Source: Weissella viridescens
GTDB lineage: Bacteria; Bacillota; Bacilli; Lactobacillales; Lactobacillaceae
DNA: 64,000 nt
Assembly: GCF_001437355.1 (NCBI RefSeq)
Contig: NZ_JQBM01000002.1
Location: 155,871-219,870 of the forward strand
Direction of reading: 5' to 3'
A model generated the notes under the pieces. The model was not told where the DNA came from. It searched no databases and saw nothing but the letters and a program-made list of their open reading frames with translations. This document shows, piece after piece, positions 37,663-48,468 of the stretch; position 1 is the stretch's first letter; each line of letters opens with the position of its first letter. The position numbers were made by a program, and so were the translations under genes.

Positions 37663-38010
37663 ATGGCTGAACAAATTACGTCAGCACGCGCCACAGCGAA
37701 TATCGTTCGTGTGGCTCCACGTAAGGTCCGCTTAGTGCTTGACCAAGTGCGTGGAAAGTCAGTCGCAGAAGCTTTTGCAATCTTAGAATTTTTGCCAAAT
37801 CATTCTGCAACTGATGTTTACAAAGTATTGAACTCAGCAGTAGCAAACGCTGAGAACAATTTCTCACTAGATCGTGAAGATTTGGTTGTCTCAGAAGCCT
37901 TTGCCAACGAAGGACCAACGCTAAAGCGTTTCCGTCCACGTGCCAAGGGTTCTGCTTCACCAATCAATAAGCGAACAAGCCACATCACGATTGTGGTAAC
38001 AGAAAAGTAA
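37663..38010 (+). CDS. rplV: ribosomal protein L22
   Basis: 115 aa, 50S tunnel wall with a beta-hairpin that can carry macrolide resistance changes; none evident. [21 protein letters not shown] and [18 protein letters not shown] are conserved. Confidence 0.97.
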   Translation: MAEQITSARATANIVRVAPRKVRLVLDQVRGKSVAEAFAILEFLPNHSATDVYKVLNSAVANAENNFSLDREDLVVSEAFANEGPTLKRFRPRAKGSASPINKRTSHITIVVTEK

Positions 38011-38023
38011 GGAGGATTGAGTC

Positions 38024-38689
38024 ATGGGTCAAAAGATTAACCCAACCGGTTTCCGTGTCGGCGTCATTCGCGACTGGGATGCTAAATGGTACGCAGATAA
38101 GAAAGACTATGCAAACAACTTGCATGAAGACTTAGCTTTGCGTAATTATATCGAGACTAAGTTGGCAGATGCATCAGTTTCTCGTATCGAAATCGAACGT
38201 ACTGCTAACCGTGTTAATATCTCAATCCACACTGCTAAGCCAGGTATGGTTATTGGTAAAGGTGGATCAGAAGTTGATGCATTGCGTAACGAATTGTCAA
38301 AGATTGTGGCAAAGGGTGAACGCGTACACATCAACATCATTGAGATTAAGAAGCCAGATTTGGACGCTCACTTGGTAGGATCACAAATTGCAGCTGACTT
38401 GGAACGCCGTGTGGCTTTCCGTCGCTCAATGCGTGGAGCTATCCAACGTGCAATGCGTTCTGGTGCCAAGGGAATCAAGGTACAAGTTTCTGGACGTTTG
38501 AACGGTGCAGATATTGCTCGTGTTGAACAATATACTGAGGGTACAGTGCCTTTGCACACATTGCGTGCAGACATTGATTACTCATGGGATGAAGCAACAA
38601 CAACATACGGTCAACTAGGTGTTAAGACTTGGATTTACCGTGGTGATGTTTTGCCAGAGAAGAAGTCAAAGAAGCAAGGAGGCGAGTAA
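38024..38689 (+). CDS. rpsC: ribosomal protein S3
   Basis: 221 aa, 30S entry-tunnel protein with a KH-domain [15 protein letters not shown], then the C-terminal domain. Full length, ATG 38024 after GGAGG. Confidence 0.98.
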   Translation: MGQKINPTGFRVGVIRDWDAKWYADKKDYANNLHEDLALRNYIETKLADASVSRIEIERTANRVNISIHTAKPGMVIGKGGSEVDALRNELSKIVAKGERVHINIIEIKKPDLDAHLVGSQIAADLERRVAFRRSMRGAIQRAMRSGAKGIKVQVSGRLNGADIARVEQYTEGTVPLHTLRADIDYSWDEATTTYGQLGVKTWIYRGDVLPEKKSKKQGGE

Positions 38690-38692
38690 CAA

Positions 38693-39112
38693 ATGCTAGT
38701 TCCAAAGCGTGTTAAGTATCGTCGTCCACATCGTGGCCACATGCGTGGTGAAGCTAAGGGTGGTAAGACAGTAACATTTGGTGAGTTTGGACTACAAGCC
38801 CTTGACTCACATTGGATTACAAATCGTCAAATCGAGGCGGCTCGTATTGCTATGACACGTTACATGAAGCGTGGTGGTAAGGTTTGGATTAAGATTTATC
38901 CACACTTGTCATACACTTCTAAGGGTGTCGGTGTTCGTATGGGTAACGGAAAGGGTACTCCCGAAGGTTGGGTTGCCCCAGTAAAGCGCGGCACAGTTAT
39001 GTTCGAAGTTGGCGGCGTGTCTGAGGAAGTTGCCCGCGAAGCCTTGCGTCTCGCATCTAACAAGTTGCCTGTCAGAACTAAGATTTTGACTCGCCAAACG
39101 GAGGGTGAATAA
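38693..39112 (+). CDS. rplP: ribosomal protein L16
   Basis: 139 aa, 50S, contacts the A site t[18 protein letters not shown] start and [15 protein letters not shown]. One-base overlap (TAATG) with rpmC. Confidence 0.98.
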   Translation: MLVPKRVKYRRPHRGHMRGEAKGGKTVTFGEFGLQALDSHWITNRQIEAARIAMTRYMKRGGKVWIKIYPHLSYTSKGVGVRMGNGKGTPEGWVAPVKRGTVMFEVGGVSEEVAREALRLASNKLPVRTKILTRQTEGE

Positions 39113-39318
39113 TGAAGATCAAGGACTTACAAGAAGAAATCAAGGGTCTCAGCCAAGCAGAGTTGGTTGCCAAGGAAAAGAGCTACAAGGAAGAGTTGTT
39201 TAACTTGCGTTTCCAATTAGCTACTGGTCAACTTGAGAACACGGCTCGATTGTCTGAAGTACGTAAGCAAATTGCACGTATTAAGACTGCGATTCGTCAA
39301 GAAGAATTAAACAAGTAG
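39112..39318 (+). CDS. rpmC: ribosomal protein L29
   Basis: 68 aa, next to L23 at the tunnel exit. [22 protein letters not shown], then [17 protein letters not shown]. Start overlaps rplP stop by one base. Confidence 0.96.
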   Translation: MKIKDLQEEIKGLSQAELVAKEKSYKEELFNLRFQLATGQLENTARLSEVRKQIARIKTAIRQEELNK

Positions 39319-39337
39319 ACTAAGAGAGGAGACCGGT

Positions 39338-39604
39338 ATGACTGAAGATCGTAACGCACGTAAAGTTTATCAAGGACGCGTGGTTTCAGATAAGATGGAT
39401 AAGACAATTACTGTTGCCATTGAAACTTACAAGAACCACCCTGTTTATGGTAAGCGTGTTAAGTACACGAAGAAGTTTAAGGCTCACGATGAGAACAACG
39501 AAGCTAAAGAAGGTGACATCGTACGCATCATGGAGACGCGTCCAACGTCAGCTACAAAGCGCTTCCGTTTGGTAGAAATCGTCGAGAAGGCCGTTATTAT
39601 CTAA
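39338..39604 (+). CDS. rpsQ: ribosomal protein S17
   Basis: 88 aa OB-fold protein, primary 16S binder. [22 protein letters not shown] is the conserved start. Shine-Dalgarno AGAGGAG. Confidence 0.97.
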   Translation: MTEDRNARKVYQGRVVSDKMDKTITVAIETYKNHPVYGKRVKYTKKFKAHDENNEAKEGDIVRIMETRPTSATKRFRLVEIVEKAVII

Positions 39605-39648
39605 TCGTTAATCTCGAATCTAACCAATAACGGAAGGAGGATATAATC

Positions 39649-40017
39649 GTGATTCAACAAGAGAGTCGTTTGAAGGTTGCTGATAATTCTGGGGCACGCG
39701 AAATTTTGACAATCAAAGTTTTGGGTGGTTCAGGTCGTAAGTTCGCCGGTGTCGGTGACATGATCGTCGCAACTGTTAAGCAAGCAATTCCTGGTGGTAC
39801 TGTAAAGAAGGGTGACGTCGTTAAGGCTGTTATCGTTCGTACTGTATCAGGAATTCACCGTACTGATGGTTCATACATCAAGTTTGATGAGAACGCTGCT
39901 GTTATCGTAAAGGATGACAAGAGCCCTGTCGGTACACGTATTTTTGGCCCCGTTGCGCGTGAATTGCGTGACAATGATTACATGCGTATTGTGTCATTGG
40001 CACCTGAAGTATTGTAA
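39649..40017 (+). CDS. rplN: ribosomal protein L14
   Basis: 122 aa, 50S protein at the intersubunit interface. GTG start 39649 after [28 protein letters not shown] is the family's start. Full length. Confidence 0.97.
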   Translation: MIQQESRLKVADNSGAREILTIKVLGGSGRKFAGVGDMIVATVKQAIPGGTVKKGDVVKAVIVRTVSGIHRTDGSYIKFDENAAVIVKDDKSPVGTRIFGPVARELRDNDYMRIVSLAPEVL

Positions 40018-40049
40018 TTACCATCATTAAATCAAGGAGGAAGCCTCGC

Positions 40050-40358
40050 ATGTTTGTAAAGACTGGTGACAAGGTTAAGGTTATCGCCGGCAAGGACAAG
40101 GGCAAGGAAGGTTCAGTTGTTAAGACTATTACCGGCCAAGACCGTGTTGTTGTTGAAGGTGTAAACATGGTTAAGAAGCATCAAAAGCCAAATAACCAAT
40201 ATCCACAAGGTGGAATTATTGAGCAAGAAGCTCCTATCCACGTTTCAAACGTACAATTGCTTGACCCTTCTACTAACGAACCAACAAAAATTGGTTACAA
40301 GGTTGAAGATGGTAAGAAGGTACGTTTTGCTAAGAAGTCTGGAAAGACTTTAGCTTAA
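40050..40358 (+). CDS. rplX: ribosomal protein L24
   Basis: 102 aa, assembly initiator protein of the 50S, with a KOW motif ([19 protein letters not shown]). Start ATG 40050 after AAGGAGG. Confidence 0.97.
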   Translation: MFVKTGDKVKVIAGKDKGKEGSVVKTITGQDRVVVEGVNMVKKHQKPNNQYPQGGIIEQEAPIHVSNVQLLDPSTNEPTKIGYKVEDGKKVRFAKKSGKTLA

Positions 40359-40385
40359 TTTAGGTGAAAGGAGGAAATCATAATC

Positions 40386-40928
40386 ATGGCAAATCGTTTA
40401 AAAGAAAAGTACACCAGTGAAGTTACACCTTCATTGATGGAAAAGTTTGATTACTCATCAATCATGCAAACTCCAAAGATCGAAAAGATCGTTTTGAATA
40501 TGGGTGTTGGTGACGCTGTCTCAAACTCAAAGAACTTAGATGAAGCTGTTGCTGAATTAGAATTGATTGCTGGTCAAAAGCCAGTTATCACTCGCGCCAA
40601 GAAGTCAATCGCTGGCTTCCGTTTGCGTGAGGGTATGGCAATCGGTACTAAGGTTACTTTGCGTGGTGAGCGTATGTATGACTTTTTGGATAAGTTAATC
40701 AACGTTTCATTGCCACGTGTTCGTGACTTCCGTGGAGTTTCACCAAAGGCCTTTGATGGTCGAGGAAACTACACGTTGGGAATTCGTGAACAACTTATTT
40801 TCCCAGAAATTGATTACGATGCTGTTAACCGCGTCCGTGGTTTGGATATTGTTGTTGTTACAACTGCCAACACTGACGAAGAAGCACGTGAATTGCTTAC
40901 TCAATTGGGTATGCCTTTCTCAAAGTAA
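40386..40928 (+). CDS. rplE: ribosomal protein L5
   Basis: 180 aa, binds 5S rRNA with L18. [21 protein letters not shown] and [21 protein letters not shown] are conserved. Normally followed in Firmicutes by rpsN; here only 43 bp separate it from rpsH, so no rpsN fits. Confidence 0.98.
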   Translation: MANRLKEKYTSEVTPSLMEKFDYSSIMQTPKIEKIVLNMGVGDAVSNSKNLDEAVAELELIAGQKPVITRAKKSIAGFRLREGMAIGTKVTLRGERMYDFLDKLINVSLPRVRDFRGVSPKAFDGRGNYTLGIREQLIFPEIDYDAVNRVRGLDIVVVTTANTDEEARELLTQLGMPFSK

Positions 40929-40971
40929 TCTTTAACTGATTTACAGAAATATATAATAGGAGGCAACATCA

Positions 40972-41370
40972 ATGTCAATGACTGACCCAATTGCAGACTT
41001 TTTGACTCGCATTCGTAATGCGAACATGGTTCGTCACGATTCAGTAGAAGTACCTGCATCTAAGATCAAGATGGACATCGCCGAGATTTTGAAGAACGAA
41101 GGCTTTGTTCGTGACGTTGAATACATTGAAGATGACAAGCAAGGTGTCATTCGTGTCTTCCTTAAGTATGGACCTGACAAGACTCGCGTAATTTCTGGTT
41201 TGAAGCGTATTTCAAAGCCAGGGCTACGTTCATATGTTAAGTCAGATGATGTACCTAAGGTATTGAACGGATTAGGTATCGCTATCATCTCAACTTCTGA
41301 AGGTGTCATCACCGATAAGGAAGCTCGCGCCAAGGGTATTGGTGGAGAAGTATTAGCTTACGTCTGGTAA
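40972..41370 (+). CDS. rpsH: ribosomal protein S8
   Basis: 132 aa, central domain binder of 16S rRNA and classic regulator of spc operons in enterobacteria. Start ATG 40972, 8 nt after AGGAGG; the ATG at 40978 gives the commoner start [15 protein letters not shown] but has 14-nt spacing. C-terminal [11 protein letters not shown] is typical. Confidence 0.96.
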   Translation: MSMTDPIADFLTRIRNANMVRHDSVEVPASKIKMDIAEILKNEGFVRDVEYIEDDKQGVIRVFLKYGPDKTRVISGLKRISKPGLRSYVKSDDVPKVLNGLGIAIISTSEGVITDKEARAKGIGGEVLAYVW

Positions 41371-41401
41371 TAAATAAAATCTAACAAGGAGGTGTCTACT
41401 C

Positions 41402-41938
41402 ATGAGTCGTATTGGTAATAAACCAGTTACTTTGCCAACAGGTGTTGAAATTACACGTGATGGTAACGTTGTAACTGTTAAGGGACCAAAGGGTGAGCTT
41501 TCACGCGAAATCGCTCCCGAAATCCAATTCACAGTAGAAGGTGACGTTGTTACTTTCACTCGTCCTTCAGATGAAGGTCGAATCAAGGCCCTTCACGGAA
41601 CAACTCGTGCCAATGTTGCTAACATGGTCGAGGGTGTAACAGATGGTTTCAAGAAAACTTTGAAGCTTGTCGGTGTTGGATACCGTGCCGCAAAGCAAGG
41701 AAACAACCTTGTTTTGAACGTCGGTTATTCACACCCTGTTGAATTTGCAGATCGTGAAGAGTTACAAGTTGAAGTACCAGATACTTTGACAATTATTATT
41801 AGTGGAATCGACAAGCAACGCGTTGGAGATTTTGCTGCTGAAATTCGTGCCGTACGTTCACCTGAACCTTATAAGGGTAAGGGTATTCGTTACGAGAACG
41901 AACACGTTGCACGTAAGGAAGGTAAGACTGGTAAGTAA
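41402..41938 (+). CDS. rplF: ribosomal protein L6
   Basis: 178 aa, two related domains, near the GTPase centre. [16 protein letters not shown] and [22 protein letters not shown]. Followed by an unusual 90-bp gap with two hairpins. Confidence 0.97.
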   Translation: MSRIGNKPVTLPTGVEITRDGNVVTVKGPKGELSREIAPEIQFTVEGDVVTFTRPSDEGRIKALHGTTRANVANMVEGVTDGFKKTLKLVGVGYRAAKQGNNLVLNVGYSHPVEFADREELQVEVPDTLTIIISGIDKQRVGDFAAEIRAVRSPEPYKGKGIRYENEHVARKEGKTGK

Positions 41939-41939
41939 T

Positions 41940-41979
41940 CTAAACATTCTGTTTAGCCGGATCCGCAACGTTTCCGGAT
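41940..41979 (+). promoter_or_regulatory. twin hairpins between rplF and rplR
   Basis: CTAAACA (41940-41946) with TGTTTAG (41950-41956), then CCGGA (41957-41961) with TCCGG (41973-41977). No T run follows. Intergenic spacing in the operon is otherwise short, so a processing site is possible. Confidence 0.5.
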
Positions 41980-42028
41980 TTGCTTATTAGTATATCTTCT
42001 AAAATTTTGAAAAAAGAGGTTACGAACA

Positions 42029-42385
42029 ATGATTACGAAGTCAGACAAGAACAAAGTGCGTCAACACCGACACACACGTGTTCGTGGAAAGATTTCTGGT
42101 ACTGCTGAGCGCCCACGCTTGAACGTTTACCGTTCTAACAAGAACATCTACGCGCAATTAATTGATGACGTAGCGGGTGTGACGCTTGCTAGTGCCTCAA
42201 CTTTGGACAGTGCTGTTGAAACTGCACCAAAGACAGAGCAAGCTGCTAAGGTAGGAGCTTTGATCGCAGAACGCGCTAAGGCTGCTAACATTGAAGACGT
42301 TGTATTTGATCGTGGTGGTTACTTGTACCATGGTCGTGTGCAAGCGTTGGCAGAAGCAGCTCGTGAAGCTGGTTTGAAGTTCTAA
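42029..42385 (+). CDS. rplR: ribosomal protein L18
   Basis: 118 aa, 5S rRNA binder. [37 protein letters not shown] is the family signature. ATG 42029. Confidence 0.97.
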   Translation: MITKSDKNKVRQHRHTRVRGKISGTAERPRLNVYRSNKNIYAQLIDDVAGVTLASASTLDSAVETAPKTEQAAKVGALIAERAKAANIEDVVFDRGGYLYHGRVQALAEAAREAGLKF

Positions 42386-42402
42386 GGGAAGGAGGAAATA
42401 AA

Positions 42403-42906
42403 ATGGCTTATATCGATCCAAAAACGCTCGGAGAGCTTGAAGAAAATGTTGTAGCCATCAACCGTGTTACAAAGGTTGTTAAGGGTGGACGTCGTCTACG
42501 CTTCGCAGCACTTGTAGTCGTTGGTGATCACAACGGACATGTTGGTTTCGGAACTGGTAAGGCACAAGAAGTGCCAGAAGCTATCCGTAAGGCTGTTGAA
42601 GATGCAAAGCGTAATATCGTTGCTATCCCAATGGTTGGTACGACCCTTCCTCACTCTACTTTGGGTGTCTACAGTGGTGGCCGTGTTTTGCTTAAGCCCG
42701 CTGCTGAAGGTTCTGGAGTAGCTGCCGGTGGAGCTTCTCGTGCTATTATGGATTTGGGTGGCGTTGCCGACGTGACTGCAAAGTCTCTAGGTTCTGCTAC
42801 ACCAATTAACGTTGTTCGCGCAACTTTTGAAGCAATCAAGTCTTTGAAGAACGCTGAAGAAGTTGCTGAAATGCGTCAGGTCTCACTTGAGCACTTGGCA
42901 GATTAA
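42403..42906 (+). CDS. rpsE: ribosomal protein S5
   Basis: 167 aa, 30S fidelity protein. N-terminal loop ([18 protein letters not shown]), KLGxGK-like region and [16 protein letters not shown]. No sign of spectinomycin-type deletions near the loop. Shine-Dalgarno GAAGGAGG. Confidence 0.97.
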   Translation: MAYIDPKTLGELEENVVAINRVTKVVKGGRRLRFAALVVVGDHNGHVGFGTGKAQEVPEAIRKAVEDAKRNIVAIPMVGTTLPHSTLGVYSGGRVLLKPAAEGSGVAAGGASRAIMDLGGVADVTAKSLGSATPINVVRATFEAIKSLKNAEEVAEMRQVSLEHLAD

Positions 42907-42917
42907 GGAGGCAGAAA

Positions 42918-43103
42918 ATGACCGATCAAGTAAAGGTTACACTTGTTAAGAGTGCTGCTCACCGTAAGCCAAATCAGCGCGCGATTGTTAAGTCACTTGG
43001 TTTGAACAAGGTGAACTCTTCAGTCGTATTGCCTGACAACGCAGCAACGCGTGGTGCACTATTTAAGATTGCTCACTTAATTACTGTAGAAGTAGTTAAG
43101 TAG
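42918..43103 (+). CDS. rpmD: ribosomal protein L30
   Basis: 61 aa. [32 protein letters not shown] is characteristic. Between rpsE and rplO as in other spc operons. Confidence 0.95.
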   Translation: MTDQVKVTLVKSAAHRKPNQRAIVKSLGLNKVNSSVVLPDNAATRGALFKIAHLITVEVVK

Positions 43104-43136
43104 TTATTAGATTGCTTTGAAGGAGGTACAACCCTA

Positions 43137-43571
43137 ATGAAGCTTAATGAACTCCAAACAGCCGAGGGTTCACGCTCAGTCCGCAACCGTGTTGGACGTG
43201 GTGAATCATCTGGTAATGGAAAGACCGCTGGACGTGGTCAAAAAGGTCAAAAGGCTCGTAGTAAGGTACGCATGGGCTTCGAAGGTGGACAAATGCCTTT
43301 GTTCCGTCGTAAGCCAAAGCGTGGATTTACGAACATCAACCGCAAGGATTACGCTGTCGTAAACCTTGATGCGTTGAACAAGTTTGATAACGGTACTGAA
43401 GTTACACCAGCATTGTTGGTTGAATCAGGTATTGTTAAGAACGAACTTAGTGGCATTAAGATCTTAGCAAACGGTCAATTAGAGAAGTCTTTGACTGTTA
43501 AAGCTAACAAGTTCTCAGCTTCAGCCGTTTCAGCAATTGAAGCAGCTGGTGGTAAGACTGAGGTGATTTAA
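43137..43571 (+). CDS. rplO: ribosomal protein L15
   Basis: 144 aa, late 50S assembly. [23 protein letters not shown]-terminus and glycine-rich middle. Stop overlaps secY start (TAATG). Confidence 0.97.
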   Translation: MKLNELQTAEGSRSVRNRVGRGESSGNGKTAGRGQKGQKARSKVRMGFEGGQMPLFRRKPKRGFTNINRKDYAVVNLDALNKFDNGTEVTPALLVESGIVKNELSGIKILANGQLEKSLTVKANKFSASAVSAIEAAGGKTEVI

Positions 43572-44878
43572 TGCTAAAAACCGTGTTCCAATCTCTAAAA
43601 GTTAAAGACATTCGTAATAAATTGTTCTTCACTTTAGCGATTTTGATTGTATACAGAATCGGTGCTCAAATTACCATTCCTGGTATTAATCCATTGGCAC
43701 TACAGGACGTTGCATCTTCTGGACTCGGCAGCATTTTGAATATGTTTAGCGGTGGTGGTCTTACAAATTATTCATTGTTCGCAATGGGAGTTTCACCATA
43801 CGTTACTGCACAAATCGTGGTACAGCTCCTTCAAATGGATATTGTGCCACGATTTGTTGAATGGTCAAAACAAGGTGAAGTTGGTCGACGTAAGTTAAAC
43901 CAAGTGACCCGCTATTTGACTATTTTCCTAGCGTTCGTCCAATCTATTGGAATTACTGCTGGGTTTAATCAACTAAGTCAAGTGAACTTAGTCAGCACGC
44001 CCAATGCGCAAACATACATTCTGATCGGGTTTATTTTAACCGCCGGAACTATGTTTGCTGTTTGGCTTGGTGACATGATTACAAGTCACGGACTTGGCCA
44101 AGGTGTCTCAATGTTGATTTTCGCAGGAATTATTGCACGAGTACCTGCGTCTGTATACAAGTTGTTCAGAGAACATGTCATTGTTAGTGCCGACCAAGCG
44201 CGAGGTTGGGCTTTCATGATTGGGATTTTAATCATCTTTTTGATTGTTGTCGGGTTTATCACTTGGTTTAACCAAGCAATCCGTAAAATTTCAATGCAAT
44301 ATACACGACAAGCAAAGGGTTCTGGAAGTACGTCTTACCTACCTTTGAAAGTCAATGTTGCTGGTGTGATCCCTGTTATCTTTGCGTCATCAATCATGGT
44401 GACGCCACAAACGATTTTGCAATTATTTGCAACTAAGTTTGGAGATGCTCCTTGGTACACGACAATCATGCAATACCTAAACATGCAAACTGTACAAGGT
44501 GGTATTTTATATACTGCACTAATTGTCTTGTTTACATTCTTCTACGCCTTTGTTCAGGTTAACCCTGAAAAAGTTGCTGAGAATTTACAAAAGCAAGGGA
44601 GTTATATTGTGGGCGTTCGACCTGGACGTGCAACAGAAAACTGGTTATCTGGTCTTTTGATGCGTCTGTCTGTGGTCGGAGCATTCTTCCTAGGATTCGT
44701 TGCATTGACACCGGTTCTAGCTACCCACGCCTTTGGCTTAGATGGTCAATTGGCAATGTCTGGTACATCAATTTTGATCGTTATCGGTGTTGCTCTTGAT
44801 TTGATTCGTCAATTGGAAGGATTGTTAATGAAGCGTCAGTATGTTGGTTTTATTCAAGAAGGAGTCAAAGCAAAATGA
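43571..44878 (+). CDS. secY: SecY, protein translocase channel
   Basis: Polytopic pore of the Sec translocon, 435 aa, ten predicted membrane segments. Conserved regions: N-terminal [21 protein letters not shown], plug region with [27 protein letters not shown], and a basic loop [18 protein letters not shown] that contacts SecA and the ribosome. Its partner SecE is encoded at 59826. Start overlaps rplO, end overlaps adk by 4 bp. Confidence 0.98.
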   Translation: MLKTVFQSLKVKDIRNKLFFTLAILIVYRIGAQITIPGINPLALQDVASSGLGSILNMFSGGGLTNYSLFAMGVSPYVTAQIVVQLLQMDIVPRFVEWSKQGEVGRRKLNQVTRYLTIFLAFVQSIGITAGFNQLSQVNLVSTPNAQTYILIGFILTAGTMFAVWLGDMITSHGLGQGVSMLIFAGIIARVPASVYKLFREHVIVSADQARGWAFMIGILIIFLIVVGFITWFNQAIRKISMQYTRQAKGSGSTSYLPLKVNVAGVIPVIFASSIMVTPQTILQLFATKFGDAPWYTTIMQYLNMQTVQGGILYTALIVLFTFFYAFVQVNPEKVAENLQKQGSYIVGVRPGRATENWLSGLLMRLSVVGAFFLGFVALTPVLATHAFGLDGQLAMSGTSILIVIGVALDLIRQLEGLLMKRQYVGFIQEGVKAK

Positions 44879-45438
44879 GCAAGAATATCGTATTGCTAGG
44901 TTTACCTGGCGTAGGAAAGGGTACTCAAGCTGCAAAGATTGTTGAAACTTACAACTTGCCACATATTAGTACCGGTGATATGTTCCGTGAGGCTATGGCT
45001 AACGAAACTGAACTTGGTTTGAAAGCAAAGTCTTATATGGATGCCGGTAACCTTGTCCCTGATGAAGTGACAAACGGTATCGTAGAAGAACGGTTAGCTC
45101 AAGATGATACCAAAAATGGATTCATTCTTGATGGTTATCCACGTAACATTGAACAAGCTGAAGCTTTAGAACAAATGTTGGCAAAGCAAGGCCGCGATAT
45201 TAACGCTGTGCTTTACTTTACTGCTGACAATGATGTTCTAGTTCAACGAATGATGGCTCGTGGTCGAGCTGATGACACTCCTGAAGTCATCCAAAATCGC
45301 TTGAACGTCAATGGTGAGTTGACAGAACCTATTGCTGAGTTTTATGCGGATAAGGGTGTCCTACACAAAATCGATGGTGCAAAAGACCTAGATGATGTGT
45401 TCACTGATGTTGAAACAGTATTGGATAACTTGGGGTAG
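44875..45438 (+). CDS. adk: adenylate kinase, short-lid form
   Basis: Converts 2 ADP to ATP and AMP, 187 aa. P-loop GLPGVGKGT at 8-16, DGYPRN (AMP binding), [13 protein letters not shown]. The long zinc-finger lid of most Firmicute enzymes (about 25-30 residues with Cys) is replaced by a tight turn after RAD, so the protein is short, like cytosolic eukaryotic AK1-length enzymes. Start overlaps secY. Confidence 0.95.
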   Translation: MSKNIVLLGLPGVGKGTQAAKIVETYNLPHISTGDMFREAMANETELGLKAKSYMDAGNLVPDEVTNGIVEERLAQDDTKNGFILDGYPRNIEQAEALEQMLAKQGRDINAVLYFTADNDVLVQRMMARGRADDTPEVIQNRLNVNGELTEPIAEFYADKGVLHKIDGAKDLDDVFTDVETVLDNLG

Positions 45439-45456
45439 TAATTCGTAAATATCATA

Positions 45457-45485
45457 TTGGATATTCAAATTCAGTGTGGTATAAT
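45457..45485 (+). promoter_or_regulatory. internal promoter before infA
   Basis: -35 TTGGAT (45457-45462), 17-bp spacer, -10 TATAAT (45480-45485). It would let the infA-rpmJ-rpsM-rpsK-rpoA-rplQ part be expressed independently of the upstream genes. Confidence 0.75.
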
Positions 45486-45527
45486 TACGTGTTACGTTCT
45501 CCAATGTCACACTAAGGAGGCAGCAAC

Positions 45528-45746
45528 GTGGCCAAAGATGTTATTGAAATTTCAGGCATTGTGAAAGAAACTATGCCTAATGCCATGTTTACCGTTGAAT
45601 TGGAAAACGGGGCGACTATCTTAGCTCACGTTTCAGGTAAGATTCGTAAGAACTTTATTCGTATCTTACCAGGAGATCGTGTGACGGTAGAAATGTCGCC
45701 ATATGATTTGACTAAGGGTCGTATTACGTATCGTTATATTAAGTAA
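45528..45746 (+). CDS. infA: translation initiation factor IF-1
   Basis: 72 aa OB-fold protein binding the A site of the 30[21 protein letters not shown] and [21 protein letters not shown]-like core. GTG start 45528 after AAGGAGG, 8 nt spacing. Confidence 0.97.
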   Translation: MAKDVIEISGIVKETMPNAMFTVELENGATILAHVSGKIRKNFIRILPGDRVTVEMSPYDLTKGRITYRYIK

Positions 45747-45781
45747 TTTAACGGTCAAAAATCCAAGGGGAGGTAAATATT

Positions 45782-45901
45782 ATGAAGGTTCGTCCATCTG
45801 TAAAGCCTATGTGCGATCACTGTAAAGTGGTTAAGCGTAACGGTCGTGTTATGGTGATTTGCTCTGCAAACCCTAAGCACAAGCAACGTCAAGGTGCTTA
45901 A
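45782..45901 (+). CDS. rpmJ: ribosomal protein L36
   Basis: 39 aa, missed by longer length cut-offs. Product [20 protein letters not shown], with zinc ligands C11, C14, C27 and H33, the canonical Cys3-His form. ATG 45782 after AGGGGAGG. Confidence 0.96.
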   Translation: MKVRPSVKPMCDHCKVVKRNGRVMVICSANPKHKQRQGA

Positions 45902-45942
45902 TTGCATTCTTGAAACAATAAAAAATATAGGAGGTAATCGTA

Positions 45943-46308
45943 ATGGCTCGTATTGCTGGTGTTGATTTGCCTCGCGATAAGCGTATCGTGATTGCATTGA
46001 CATATGTATACGGAATCGGTAACACAACTGCAGAAAAGATTCTTTCTGAAGCTGGTGTTTCTGAAGACGTTCGTGTTCGTGACTTAACTCCCGACCAAGA
46101 AGACGCCATCCGTGCCATCGTTGATGGTATCAAGGTGGAAGGTGACTTGCGTCGCGAAGTTTCAATGAACATTAAGAACTTGAAGGAAATGGGATCATAC
46201 CGTGGTCTACGTCATCGTCGTAATTTGCCCGTTCGTGGTCAAAACACGAAGAACAATGCACGTACACGTAAAGGCCCAGCTGTTTCTATTGCAGGTAAGA
46301 AGAAGTAA
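45943..46308 (+). CDS. rpsM: ribosomal protein S13
   Basis: 121 aa, head of the 30S, contacts the P-site t[28 protein letters not shown] start and [23 protein letters not shown]-terminal basic tail. Confidence 0.97.
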   Translation: MARIAGVDLPRDKRIVIALTYVYGIGNTTAEKILSEAGVSEDVRVRDLTPDQEDAIRAIVDGIKVEGDLRREVSMNIKNLKEMGSYRGLRHRRNLPVRGQNTKNNARTRKGPAVSIAGKKK

Positions 46309-46339
46309 TTAATTTTTAAAGGAAGGAGATTACTTGATT

Positions 46340-46726
46340 ATGGCAGGTCGTACAAATCGTAAGCGTCGTGTTAAAAAGAACGTTGAAAGTGGTGTAGCTC
46401 ACATTCACGCAACGTTCAACAACACGATTGTCATGATTACTGACGTTCAAGGTAACGCAGTATCATGGTCATCAGCTGGTGCTCTTGGATTCAAGGGTAG
46501 CCGTAAGTCTACACCATTCGCTGCACAAATGGCTGCTGAAGCAGCTGCTAAGTCAGCTATGGAAAACGGCATGAAGACTGTTGAAGTAACTGTCAAGGGT
46601 CCTGGTTCAGGACGTGAGTCAGCTATTCGTGCGTTAGCCGCTGCTGGTCTTGAAGTAACAGCCATTAAGGATGTTACTCCAGTACCTCACAACGGTTCAC
46701 GTCCACCAAAGCGTCGTCGTGTCTAA
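46340..46726 (+). CDS. rpsK: ribosomal protein S11
   Basis: 128 aa, platform of the 30S. ATG 46340 gives [14 protein letters not shown]; a TTG at 46334 is in frame and closer to GGAAGGAG, so the start is somewhat uncertain. [27 protein letters not shown] is conserved. Confidence 0.96.
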   Translation: MAGRTNRKRRVKKNVESGVAHIHATFNNTIVMITDVQGNAVSWSSAGALGFKGSRKSTPFAAQMAAEAAAKSAMENGMKTVEVTVKGPGSGRESAIRALAAAGLEVTAIKDVTPVPHNGSRPPKRRRV

Positions 46727-46778
46727 TTGTTGATGCAACTAGTTAGCACACAATGCTTTGAAAGGGGTAACAAACAGT

Positions 46779-47723
46779 ATGCTTGAATTCGAAAACCCAA
46801 AGATTACACTGGTTGAAGAGGATAGTAATTACGGTAAGTTTGTGGTTGAGCCGCTTGAACGTGGTTACGGAACTACTTTGGGTAACTCCCTACGCCGTGT
46901 ATTGTTGTCTTCATTGCCCGGTGCGGCAATCAACTCAGTACAAATTGATGGCGTTTTGCATGAATTTTCAACGGTCGAAGGAGTTGTTGAAGATGTCACG
47001 CAAATCATCTTAAACCTTAAAAAGGTTTCAATGCGTATCGATAGTGATGATGAGAAGACGCTCGAAGTAAATGTTAATGGACCCGCAACAGTAACTGCCG
47101 GCGATTTCGTTGGTGATGCTGATGTGGAGGTCTTGAATAAGGATCAATACATTGCAACTGTTGCTGCTGGTGCTACTTTGCATATGACGGTGACTGCTGT
47201 TCGCGGTCGTGGTTATGTTTCAGGTGACCAGAATAAGGAATTGCATGAAGATACGCCTATTGGTGTTCTAGCAATTGATTCAATCTTTACCCCAATCGAA
47301 CGCGTAAATTATCAAGTTGAAGAAACTCGTGTTGGTCAACGTAACGATTATGATAAGTTGACGATGGATATCTGGACCGACGGTTCATTAACAGCTACAG
47401 AAGCAATTTCTTTGGCTGCGCGTGTTCTATCAGATCACTTGAAGCCATTTATTGAACTATCAGAACGTGCCGCTGAGACACAAGTTATGGTAGACAAGGA
47501 AGAAACGACAACAAGCAAACATGCTGAAGTTCCAATTGAAGAATTGGATCTATCTGTCCGCTCATATAATTGTCTAAAGCGTGCTGGAATCAACACAATT
47601 CAAGAGCTTACTGATCGCTCAGAAGCTCAAATGATGACTGTTCGTAATCTAGGCCGCAAGTCACTTGACGAAATCCAGGATAAGCTGGCTCAGCATGATT
47701 TAGGGTTCCGCAAGGAAGATTAA
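46779..47723 (+). CDS. rpoA: RNA polymerase alpha subunit
   Basis: 314 aa, assembles beta and beta' and reads UP elements. N-terminal dimer domain (about 1-230) with [23 protein letters not shown], linker, and C-terminal helix-hairpin-helix domain (from about 245) with [20 protein letters not shown] 46779 follows AAAGGGG; the upstream TTG at 46758 precedes it. Confidence 0.98.
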   Translation: MLEFENPKITLVEEDSNYGKFVVEPLERGYGTTLGNSLRRVLLSSLPGAAINSVQIDGVLHEFSTVEGVVEDVTQIILNLKKVSMRIDSDDEKTLEVNVNGPATVTAGDFVGDADVEVLNKDQYIATVAAGATLHMTVTAVRGRGYVSGDQNKELHEDTPIGVLAIDSIFTPIERVNYQVEETRVGQRNDYDKLTMDIWTDGSLTATEAISLAARVLSDHLKPFIELSERAAETQVMVDKEETTTSKHAEVPIEELDLSVRSYNCLKRAGINTIQELTDRSEAQMMTVRNLGRKSLDEIQDKLAQHDLGFRKED

Positions 47724-47762
47724 ATTAAATAAATAGAATTCCAAGAAAAGGAGGATACACTC

Positions 47763-48149
47763 ATGGGATACCGTAAGTTGGGACGTACTAGCTCACAACG
47801 TAAGGCTATGTTGCGTGATTTAACAACTTCATTGTTGATTAACGGTCGTATCGAAACGACTGAAGCTCGCGCGAAGGAAGTTCGTCGTACTGCAGATAAG
47901 ATGATTACACTTGGTAAGCGTGGTGACTTGGCTTCACGCCGTAAGGCCGCTGCTTTCATGCGTAATGTCGTTGCAGACGTACAAACGACCGAAGATGATA
48001 ACATCAAGATTCAAAATGCAGTGCAATTCTTGTTTGACAATGTTGCACCACGTTTTGAAGGACGTGCGGGTGGTTACACTCGTATCTTGAAGTTGGATGC
48101 ACGTCGTGGAGACGCTGCTCCAATGGTTATCTTGGAATTGGTTGACTAA
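47763..48149 (+). CDS. rplQ: ribosomal protein L17
   Basis: 128 aa, last gene of the alpha operon. [24 protein letters not shown] start. Followed by the L17 downstream element and a terminator. Confidence 0.97.
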   Translation: MGYRKLGRTSSQRKAMLRDLTTSLLINGRIETTEARAKEVRRTADKMITLGKRGDLASRRKAAAFMRNVVADVQTTEDDNIKIQNAVQFLFDNVAPRFEGRAGGYTRILKLDARRGDAAPMVILELVD

Positions 48150-48174
48150 TTTATTAGTTAATTAATAACAAAAA

Positions 48175-48292
48175 TTAACAATGGAATCTCTCATATCTTT
48201 GAGTATAAACCGTTACGATGATGGCTTCGGCCAAGTCTAGGTTGAATGGTGATCTTTGATCATCGCGCTCGCTGATGTGCGAGGTTTTTTTG
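48175..48292 (+). ncRNA. L17 downstream element (L17DE-like) with terminator
   Basis: Directly after rplQ lies a structured 3' UTR: TGGC-TTCG-GCCA tetraloop hairpin (about 48222-48233), GGTGATC/GATCATC helix (about 48247-48264), and the final CTCGC/GCGAG stem with seven T residues (48268-48291). Known L17DE RNAs of lactic acid bacteria sit at exactly this place. Assignment is by position and structure type, not by covariance model. Confidence 0.65.
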
Positions 48293-48414
48293 TATACATA
48301 GGTATTTTTGAAGCTCGTCTATGCGGTAGGTCAATACAACATGGTCTTTTAGTTTGTAATGACATACTAAATGTGTAGTAACGGAGATATTCAAGGTGCA
48401 AAAACAGCGGTAAC
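48293..48414. other. short non-coding gap
   Basis: Between the L17 element and the bidirectional terminator I see no gene, no clear promoter and no strong hairpin. The whole 319-bp gap from rplQ to metI is otherwise filled by the two flanking elements. Confidence 0.6.
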
Positions 48415-48453
48415 AAAAAGGACGTCTAACATTCAAGTTAGACGTCCTTTTTT
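48415..48453. terminator. bidirectional terminator after metI
   Basis: AAAAAGGACGTCTAAC and GTTAGACGTCCTTTTTT around a 6-nt loop; perfect stem. Terminates the minus-strand met operon. Confidence 0.93.
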
Positions 48454-48468
48454 AATTATATGATTTCA

